This document shows positions 61,490 through 64,000 of a stretch of 64,000 nucleotides of DNA, piece after piece (position 1 is the stretch's first letter; every line of letters starts with the position of its first letter). The stretch comes from Flavobacterium hercynium (GTDB lineage: Bacteria; Bacteroidota; Bacteroidia; Flavobacteriales; Flavobacteriaceae): NCBI RefSeq assembly GCF_002217285.1, contig NZ_MUGW01000032.1, forward strand, positions 62,001 to 126,000. The letters run 5' to 3'. A program made the translations under genes and the position numbers. A model generated the notes under the pieces. That model was not told the origin of the DNA. It ran no database searches and worked only from the letters and a program-made list of their open reading frames with translations.

Positions 61490-61939
61490 ATGCTATTTAT
61501 GAAAGAACAAAATCCTACCAAGACTGTATTATACTCCATTGAACATGCCATTAAAGAATATCGAAAAATTTCTCAAAAAAATATCGAAAAAGTAGTCAGT
61601 GATATTACCGTAGATCAATGTTTAGTGCTCATTATTCTAAATGAAAACAAAAATGTTTCTCAAATAGAAATTGCTAAACTGATTTTTAAGGACAATGCTT
61701 CGATAACAAGAATAATCGAGCTTATGGTCAAGAAAGATTACCTCATAAGAGAAACAAATGCTCTAGACAAGCGAAAAACGAAGCTTGAGATTACCGATAA
61801 AGGCAAAAAAACAATCGAATTATTAACGCCGGTTATTCATTTAAATCGAAAAACAGCTTTGGACGGCTTATCCTTAGAAGAAATAAATATGCTTGATAAA
61901 ATTCTGGACAAAATAATTACAAATTGCAAAACAGTATAA
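61490..61939 (+). CDS. MarR-family transcriptional regulator
   Basis: The 149-residue protein has the MarR winged helix: VSQIEIAKLIFKDNASITRIIELMVKKDYLIRETNALDKRKTKLEITDKG in two pieces, with the wing at NALDKRKTKLEIT. It probably responds to a small molecule. It is followed one base later by the S41 peptidase gene. The operator at 61462 suggests autoregulation. The start may be the ATG at 61490 or 61499. Confidence 0.9.
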   Translation: MLFMKEQNPTKTVLYSIEHAIKEYRKISQKNIEKVVSDITVDQCLVLIILNENKNVSQIEIAKLIFKDNASITRIIELMVKKDYLIRETNALDKRKTKLEITDKGKKTIELLTPVIHLNRKTALDGLSLEEINMLDKILDKIITNCKTV

Positions 61940-61940
61940 A

Positions 61941-63287
61941 ATGAAACACCTTATTACCTTTTTATTATTTGCGATGAGTATCAGCGCAACAGCACAAAAA
62001 CAAACTGCTCCGGTTACTATTACTTCACTTACTGAAGTTCAGAAGAAACAAATTCTTGATTCTTTGATCAAAAAACTCGAAGGGTTTTATATTAAGCCCA
62101 ATAATGTAGCGGAGATCAAGAAAAAATTAAATGAAAATTTTAAAAAAGGAAACTATACAACCGTCAATACTCCAAATGATTATGCAGCAAAAATGACTAG
62201 TGATTTGATTGAAATCAGTAAAGATTTGCATTTTAGAGTAATGTTCGATCCTGAATGGGCAGAAAACTACTTAAAAAAGTCAGAGAAGGAAATAGAGAAG
62301 AAAATTAAAGCATTAGAATTAGCACAAGCGCAAAAGAATAATTTTGGTTTTAAACAAGTTAAAATTCTCGAAGGAAACGTTGGTTACCTTGAATTTACCT
62401 ATTTTGAAGATCCTGCCATTGGTAGTGAAACGGCAACATCAGTAATGCAGTTTTTAAGCAATACTGACGCACTTATTATTGATTTGAGGAATAATAATGG
62501 CGGAGCAATGGAAATGGCACAGTTTATAAGTACCTATCTGTATTGGAATAAAGAGTTACCGCTTTACAAGTACTATACTTATGAAAAAGAAAACAAAAAG
62601 CTGGAACGTGAAATGTGGCTGCTGCCTTCTGTACCGGGTAAACGATTAAACGAAGCCGATGTTTATATCCTGACTAGTAATACGACATTCTCTGCTGCGG
62701 AATGGATGAGTTATTCCCTTCAAAACTTAAAACGTGCTACAATTATTGGAGAAAAAACAGCTGGTGGCGCCCACCCGATCGATCGAAAAGTATTAGCACA
62801 TGGATTTTCTGCCAATATACCTTTTGGAGAAGTAAAAGATCCCATAACAAAGTCTGATTTTGAAGGCAAAGGCGTTATGCCGGATGTTTTGTGCAAGAGC
62901 GAAGAAGCTGTTAATGCGTCGCATATATTGGCTTTACAAAAATTGATAGCTAAAAGTAAAGATTCAGTAAACACACTGGAATGGTTTATTCCCATTGTTA
63001 AAAATCGTCAGAAACCGGTTCATGTTGATGTTAATACTTTGAAATCCTATCAGGGAAAATTCGGAAAATCAGAATTGGTTTATGAAGCAGATCATTTCTA
63101 TTACAAATGGAATAATATTGTAACGCTTTTATTAACGCCTCTGGAGCAGGATTTATTTGCTATTGAGGGAATAAATGAATTCCGAATCAAAGTAATTTCT
63201 GAAAATGGAACTGTAACTGCTATTAAGAGAATTTATCAGGATGGACAAGAGAAAATTTATAAAAAAGACCAGCAAAGCACTATTTAG
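61941..63287 (+). CDS. S41-family peptidase (Ctp-like)
   Basis: The 448-residue protein has a signal peptide and the S41 peptidase domain, with catalytic S251 (TTFSAAEWMS) and K272 (IIGEKTAGGAHP). No PDZ domain is obvious. The C-terminal 110 residues have a beta-rich domain. Export to the periplasm is expected. It starts one base after the MarR stop, so the regulator probably controls it. Confidence 0.9.
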   Translation: MKHLITFLLFAMSISATAQKQTAPVTITSLTEVQKKQILDSLIKKLEGFYIKPNNVAEIKKKLNENFKKGNYTTVNTPNDYAAKMTSDLIEISKDLHFRVMFDPEWAENYLKKSEKEIEKKIKALELAQAQKNNFGFKQVKILEGNVGYLEFTYFEDPAIGSETATSVMQFLSNTDALIIDLRNNNGGAMEMAQFISTYLYWNKELPLYKYYTYEKENKKLEREMWLLPSVPGKRLNEADVYILTSNTTFSAAEWMSYSLQNLKRATIIGEKTAGGAHPIDRKVLAHGFSANIPFGEVKDPITKSDFEGKGVMPDVLCKSEEAVNASHILALQKLIAKSKDSVNTLEWFIPIVKNRQKPVHVDVNTLKSYQGKFGKSELVYEADHFYYKWNNIVTLLLTPLEQDLFAIEGINEFRIKVISENGTVTAIKRIYQDGQEKIYKKDQQSTI

Positions 63288-63378
63288 CAAAAATTTAATA
63301 CTGCTATCACGCTGTTGTAAATTTTACTTTTAAATCACTGAAAATAAATTATTTATATTTTTAGAATTGTTTTTAAAA

Positions 63379-63418
63379 GGAATGAAAAAGCACGAAAATC
63401 AAGCTTTTTCATTCCTTT
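63379..63418 (+). terminator. Weak hairpin after the S41 peptidase gene
   Basis: GGAATGAAAAAGC pairs with GCTTTTTCATTCC over 13 bp. The T run after it is short, so termination may be partial. Confidence 0.55.
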
Positions 63419-63513
63419 GGCAAAAATAAAAGCCCTATATTAGGGAAGTTAAAAAATCAATTCGTGAAAAATGGGTTGGTTAAAATTAATTTCCAAGTAT
63501 AAAAAACAATAAA

Positions 63514-64000
63514 ATGAAACAATTACTCCAGTGGACGGTTATAATTCCAATAGTATCGTGGCTTCTCTTTTTTAGCGGACTCGTAGACAACAGCAGCATT
63601 TTTCAGGTTGTGGCAAGCATCCTTCTTATTTTGAGCGTAATGTCGGCAGTACATCATTCAGAAATAATTGCAGAGCGAGTTGGTGAACCTTACGGAACCA
63701 TTATTTTGGCGATATCCATAACCGTTATTGAGGTTTCTATTATTATTTCTCTTATGATGTCAGAAGGCGCAGCAGAAGCTTCTTTGGCTCGAGATACCGT
63801 TTATGCGGCAACAATGCTTATTCTTAACGGTATTATAGGATTATGTCTTTTTATTGGAGGGCTGAGACATTACGAACAAAATTTTTCTTCGTCTTCTGTT
63901 ACAATCGGTTTAGTTTCTTTAGTTTCAATTATAGTTTTTACATTAGTTGTTCCCACGTTTACTAAAAGTGTTGAAGGATCGTATTATTCTATTCCACAAT
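63514..64000 (+). CDS. chaA: ChaA-type calcium/proton antiporter (partial, 3' end beyond window)
   Basis: From the ATG at 63514 the frame runs open to the window end (162 residues). It resembles the ChaA Ca2+/H+ antiporter of the CaCA superfamily, with hydrophobic helices and the conserved motif AVHHSEIIAERVGEPYGT followed by ILAISITVIEVSIIISLM. It is cut by the window end, so the second half is not visible. Confidence 0.85.
   Translation, partial: MKQLLQWTVIIPIVSWLLFFSGLVDNSSIFQVVASILLILSVMSAVHHSEIIAERVGEPYGTIILAISITVIEVSIIISLMMSEGAAEASLARDTVYAATMLILNGIIGLCLFIGGLRHYEQNFSSSSVTIGLVSLVSIIVFTLVVPTFTKSVEGSYYSIPQ

Overview
The window is a chromosomal segment of a Flavobacterium-type bacterium (Bacteroidota, Flavobacteriaceae). 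The DNA is AT-rich. Starts lack Shine-Dalgarno sequences, several promoters match the Bacteroidota form TTG-N17-20-TAnnTTTG, and gene families such as the PepSY-like small secreted proteins, fused E1 alpha/beta and long HisG fit that group. No rRNA, tRNA, CRISPR array, prophage or insertion sequence was seen. Most of the window is ordinary metabolism. The unusual material lies in regulatory regions, intergenic repeats and a few odd proteins.

Positions 1-8767 hold a complete histidine operon: a His-rich leader peptide and attenuator, then hisG, hisD, hisC, a SUFU-domain gene, hisB (bifunctional), hisH, hisA, hisF and hisIE. Repeats have invaded it heavily. Two identically built G/C-run doublets (25-55-25 bp) flank hisH, and one arm of each is read as HisH protein. 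Positions 8857-12338 are a tandem pair of secreted M1 aminopeptidases, followed by a convergent alpha-helical protein of unknown function.

Positions 14085-22341 are branched-chain amino acid synthesis: leuA (without its regulatory domain), leuB, then an Ile/Val-rich leader peptide with attenuator, ilvD, ilvB, ilvN and ilvC. leuC, leuD and ilvA are absent. Next come acs (acetyl-CoA synthetase) and a convergent pair, a cNMP/CBS/DUF294 protein and a DnaQ-like protein with a degraded active site, which probably relate to acetate metabolism.

Positions 27795-43670 are mixed housekeeping and accessory genes: small secreted proteins, an MFS drug exporter, type II NADH dehydrogenase, two helicases, an MscS-like channel, a Crp/Fnr regulator with a palindromic operator before a quinone-oxidoreductase-like gene, a repeat-rich stretch with nested inverted repeats (39721-40750), a fused 2-oxoacid dehydrogenase E1 and a divergent DapB-like protein.

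Positions 43910-64000 hold an isopenicillin-N-synthase-like dioxygenase, a SUI1/YciH protein, a nucleoside phosphorylase, small enzymes, a cytosolic solute-binding-like protein and a membrane transglutaminase. An ABC exporter (49794-52970) is divergent from a sigma-54 response regulator and histidine kinase (53294-55980). Two matching 16-bp palindromes and a possible sigma-54 promoter lie between them, which suggests a self-contained signalling and export unit. Next are a serine hydrolase, a HExxH protein, a PepSY-like protein, a MarR regulator with an operator on its own promoter followed by an S41 protease, and the start of a ChaA-type antiporter cut by the window end.
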